Assembly (NCBI GenBank): GCA_008501785.1
Contig: QQUD01000386.1
Span: forward strand, 1-15,121
Source of the DNA: Chloroflexota bacterium
Lineage (GTDB): Bacteria; Chloroflexota; Anaerolineae; Promineifilales; Promineifilaceae
Length of the DNA: 15,121 bases
Direction of reading: 5' to 3'
The position numbers were made by a program, and so were the translations under genes. This document shows positions 13,211 to 15,121 of this stretch, piece by piece. The notes under the pieces are model-generated. The model saw nothing but the letters and a program-made list of their open reading frames with translations, had not been told where the DNA came from and searched no databases. The stretch's first letter is position 1. Each line of letters opens with the position of its first letter.

Positions 13211-13948
13211 ATGTTATCTCAAAAACGACAAGCGATTCGACACTTATTAGATGAACAAAACCCGGAAGATGCGATGGCGGCTTATTTCGCATTTTATCAC
13301 CCGGACAATATGACAAACATTGTCACTTATCCGGCCGATGCAGACCGGGCAACCGGTTATCTGGCATTTTCGCGTACAGGGATGGATTTGTTTCGTCCGC
13401 TGGTGACGCTGCGGCTGCCGCAAAATGACATGCAGGCTGGCGCGGGATTGATTGAGCAGGCGGTCGGGCCGGGAACGGCCGTTTTTCTCAGCAGTCGTCC
13501 GCAAGATTATCCGCTGGTGCAGGCCATGTTTGACATTCAAACCGAAGAAACATTGTTGACGTATGAGTTAGACCGCAACCGATTTGAGCCGATTATTAAT
13601 GTATTTGTGACCCGCAGCAAAGGTCCCAATAGTTTACCTCGTTTTGTGATTCAAAAGTCAGAGGGTAACAATCAGATGATGGCTGCGTCTGCTGGACTTA
13701 ATTGGCTTTCACCGATATTTGGCGAAATATCGGTGAACACATCACCTAATTATCGCCGCCGTGGGTGGGGGCGTAGTGTGGTGGCATCGATGGTGAATTA
13801 TTTATTGGAAAACGGCCGTAAACCCCTCTATGTTGTCTCCCAACAAAACGAAGCCTCTATGCAATTAGCCGAGCGTGTCGGCTTTACGTATCGTGGCATT
13901 CAGCAAATTTTGGTACAAGCTGTACGCCGTTCTCCACAGAGTAAATAA
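13211..13948 (+). CDS. GNAT-family N-acetyltransferase
   Basis: 245-aa soluble protein. The C-terminal half (about 145-235) has the GNAT acyl-CoA fold: GEISVNTSPNYRRRGWGRS (171-189) contains the acetyl-CoA pyrophosphate-binding R-x-x-G-x-G segment, and VSQQNEASMQLAERVGF (209-225) is the usual motif B/C end. The N-terminal half (1-140) is not recognised; two-part proteins of this kind occur among FR47-like acetyltransferases. Start ATG 13211 lacks a clear Shine-Dalgarno, and the hairpin of heptamer repeats just upstream may separate it from the reductase, 75 bp away. A perfect 13-bp inverted repeat lies inside the gene (13708-13737). It carries two ACGGCCGT copies. The acceptor substrate is unknown. 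Confidence 0.88.
   Translation: MLSQKRQAIRHLLDEQNPEDAMAAYFAFYHPDNMTNIVTYPADADRATGYLAFSRTGMDLFRPLVTLRLPQNDMQAGAGLIEQAVGPGTAVFLSSRPQDYPLVQAMFDIQTEETLLTYELDRNRFEPIINVFVTRSKGPNSLPRFVIQKSEGNNQMMAASAGLNWLSPIFGEISVNTSPNYRRRGWGRSVVASMVNYLLENGRKPLYVVSQQNEASMQLAERVGFTYRGIQQILVQAVRRSPQSK
13708..13737. repeat. perfect 13-bp intragenic hairpin
   Basis: TTCACCGATATTT (13708-13720) is exactly inverted at 13725-13737 with a GGCG loop. It lies within the acetyltransferase, just before the acetyl-CoA-binding motif. Confidence 0.95.
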
Positions 13949-13953
13949 CGCTA

Positions 13954-13977
13954 GGGTGGGGATGTTTTTCCCCACCC
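13954..13977 (+). terminator. G/C-rich hairpin after the acetyltransferase
   Basis: GGGTGGGG (13954-13961) pairs perfectly with CCCCACCC (13970-13977) around an 8-nt loop, beginning 5 bp after the stop. The T-run is in the loop rather than after the stem, so it may act as a rho-independent-like or 3'-stabilising structure. Confidence 0.55.
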
Positions 13978-14242
13978 AGGCCCCTTTCTTACGCTGTTCA
14001 CGCCTCATTTATCCTCGTGAAAGTGCTGTGAAAACAATGCGTAACCGATTGACTCCACTCCTGTAAAATGCTAATTTGAATACAGTTCTTCGGTGTGCAA
14101 ACAAATTGGGATGTATTGGTAGTATGCATATCACAAGAGCACTGTTCTCCTAAAGACGAATGGCGCTGAATTTTGACATCGTAGACACCGTTTTTATTGA
14201 ACTGTAGACCTCGTAGTGATTAAGTGTAGTGGAGGCATCATA
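13978..14242 (+). other. upstream region of the cold-shock gene
   Basis: 265 bp without a gene. Candidate promoter parts include a perfect TTGACA at 14173-14178 with TATTGA at 14195-14200 (16-bp spacer), and TTGACT at 14049-14054 without a good -10. GTAGAC is repeated at 14181 and 14204. If the 14173 promoter is used, the 5' leader is about 36 nt, shorter than the long cold-responsive leaders of enterobacterial cspA. Confidence 0.4.
14173..14200 (+). promoter_or_regulatory. candidate promoter of the cold-shock gene
   Basis: A perfect -35 TTGACA (14173-14178) is followed after 16 bp by TATTGA (14195-14200), only a 3-of-6 -10. It is the best-placed candidate but weak. Confidence 0.33.
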
Positions 14243-14473
14243 ATGAAAAGTACTGGTATTGTTAAATGGTTTAGTCGTTTGAAAGGGTATGGATTTATTA
14301 ACCCAGATGATAATGCTGATCAAGAAGTGTTTGTGCATTATTCAGCAATTGAGGGTGAAGGTTACCGGAATTTGTATGAAGGTGACAGAGTAGAGTTTGA
14401 GTTGGTTGACCAGGGGAAAGGTCCCCAAGCACAAAAGGTTAACGCTCAACGAAGCTATGGCCCGGGCGAATAA
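14243..14473 (+). CDS. CspA-family cold-shock domain protein
   Basis: Single cold-shock domain of 76 aa that binds single-stranded RNA/DNA, typically as an RNA chaperone in the cytoplasm. [16 protein letters not shown] contains the RNP1-type KGYGFI (14-19), and VFVHYSAI carries RNP2 (29-33). [15 protein letters not shown] closes the OB fold as in CspA relatives. The length is typical. Start ATG 14243 has a strong GGAGG at 7-nt spacing; an upstream in-frame start at 14216 would lie before this site and is rejected. Transcribed alone and ended by the strong hairpin at 14506-14540. Whether it is cold-inducible cannot be read from the sequence. Confidence 0.96.
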   Translation: MKSTGIVKWFSRLKGYGFINPDDNADQEVFVHYSAIEGEGYRNLYEGDRVEFELVDQGKGPQAQKVNAQRSYGPGE

Positions 14474-14505
14474 TATCGTCAATCGACACCATTAATTTAA
14501 AATTG

Positions 14506-14540
14506 AAGCCGTTTGCACGTTCGTGCAAACGGCTTTTTTT
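14506..14540 (+). terminator. strong, probably bidirectional terminator
   Basis: AAGCCGTTTGCACG (14506-14519) pairs perfectly with 14522-14535, followed by T residues through 14540. It terminates the cold-shock gene. The last two T residues are also part of the convergent gene's TAA stop (14539-14541). On the minus strand the stem is followed by a T-rich tract, so it can serve both genes. Confidence 0.92.
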
Positions 14541-14952
14541 ATGATCGGTGCTCGATAATGACAGATTTATTGTCGTCACGTTCGTTGTTATCTTTAATCA
14601 ATAAATTAATCACACTGCTGACAAAGCTAATCACAATCGCACCGAAAAAAGTTGCCCAAAATCCGGTTGAACTCAGCCCTAAATTTAACATCTCCGGTCC
14701 TGCTAACCAAATGGTTAGTGACAGCATAATTGTATTGATAATGACGACGAAGAATCCCAAGCTGAGGATAATAAGTGGACAAGTCATTAAAATGATAATG
14801 GGACGCACGAGTGCATTCACAAGACCAAAAATAAGCGCAATAATGATTAACGATGTACCAGTTTCGGACGTGTGTTCTAACCCAGGCACGATTTGGAATG
14901 CTGCCCAAAGAGCAATGGCATTGACGGCTAAACGAATAAGTAAACGAATCAT
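14539..14952 (-). CDS. PF04020-type phage-holin-like four-helix membrane protein
   Basis: 137-aa integral membrane protein with four hydrophobic helices (about 4-22, 34-56, 58-83 and 98-118) and a charged, probably cytoplasmic tail (DNNERDDNKS). The central segment GLVNALVRPIIILMTCPLI followed by LSLGFFVVIINTIML is the hallmark of the family named after mycobacterial four-TM phage holins (YvlD-like). These genes are common on bacterial chromosomes without phage, as here, so a lysis role should not be assumed; function is largely unknown. ATG 14952 follows GGGAGG at 6-nt spacing, preferred over a start at 14979 that would place the ribosome site inside the gene. Convergent with the cold-shock gene and sharing its terminator. 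Confidence 0.88.
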   Translation of the reverse strand: MIRLLIRLAVNAIALWAAFQIVPGLEHTSETGTSLIIIALIFGLVNALVRPIIILMTCPLIILSLGFFVVIINTIMLSLTIWLAGPEMLNLGLSSTGFWATFFGAIVISFVSSVINLLIKDNNERDDNKSVIIEHRS

Positions 14953-15121
14953 AACAAACCTCCCTTTAAAGTTTTTCAAAAAAATGTAACAAAAGCGAAC
15001 ATTCTAAAAATCACTCGCTTATTTTAAATGATATTGCGATAATTTTTAAAGCGTGAAAAAATCGTAAACCTTGATGGGTATATGCGGCTATTTACCCATA
15101 TAGCGCCTCTCTATAAAATGA
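14953..15121. other. A/T-rich right edge, no gene seen
   Basis: 169 bp upstream of the holin-like gene. It contains an inverted repeat ATGGGTA/TACCCAT (15074-15080 with 15093-15099) and a TAGAAT on the minus strand (about 15001-15006) that could be a -10 without a good -35. The window ends before any further gene is visible. Confidence 0.4.

Noticed and set aside
14539..14952. Prophage lysis gene
   Set aside because: The family name mentions phage holin, but no endolysin, integrase or other phage gene is present and chromosomal copies are common.
14513..14989. 158-codon plus-strand reading frame opposite the holin-like gene
   Set aside because: The minus strand encodes a protein with four helices and the PF04020 signature; the plus frame overlaps a terminator and shows no domain.

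Overview
The window comes from a moderate-GC bacterial chromosome and contains ordinary chromosomal genes; I see no phage, plasmid or CRISPR modules. The mix of genes (a YafY/WYL regulator, a soluble PAS/GAF hybrid kinase, a plant-like cystathionine gamma-synthase behind a SAM-I riboswitch, and short repeats throughout) would suit a Chloroflexota (Anaerolineae-like) genome. That is an impression from sequence style, not a proven assignment.

Layout from left to right. (1) A YafY-type HTH/WYL regulator (minus, 4-957) is divergent from a large GAF-PAS-PAS-HisKA-HATPase-REC hybrid histidine kinase (plus, 1047-3647). (2) A methionine/aspartate-family operon follows: -10 element, perfect dyad, SAM-I riboswitch, two successive intrinsic terminators, cystathionine gamma-synthase (3966-5222), then aspartate kinase one base later (5224-6630). 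(3) A convergent zone holds two long hairpins (6644-6790). (4) A minus-strand operon reads right to left: a sigma70-like promoter (11686-11714), a 32-codon leader ORF with a strong Shine-Dalgarno, an intrinsic terminator, an SDR oxidoreductase (10601-11479), and two half-size ABC exporters (8695-10473 and 6795-8645). The two exporters carry complementary defects in their nucleotide-binding motifs, as expected of one heterodimer. (5) A gene-free region of about 420 bp carries nested inverted repeats, including a REPIN-like pair of palindromes. (6) Plus-strand genes follow: an AKR6-like aldo/keto reductase, a GNAT acetyltransferase and a cold-shock protein. The last is convergent with a PF04020-type four-helix membrane protein (minus, 14539-14952).

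Two layers stand out beyond gene content. First, the palindrome ACGGCCGT occurs 22 times in 15.1 kb (13 as the decamer AACGGCCGTT), almost always inside genes. It accounts for recurring TAV and NGR tripeptides in unrelated proteins and resembles the HIP1 phenomenon of cyanobacteria with a different word. Second, short heptanucleotide repeats occur three times, two of them inside one ABC gene.

The best candidate for an undescribed regulatory system is the leader of the SDR-ABC-ABC operon. Its promoter, leader ORF, SD/anti-SD pairing, possible antiterminator and intrinsic terminator together resemble translation-dependent attenuation.
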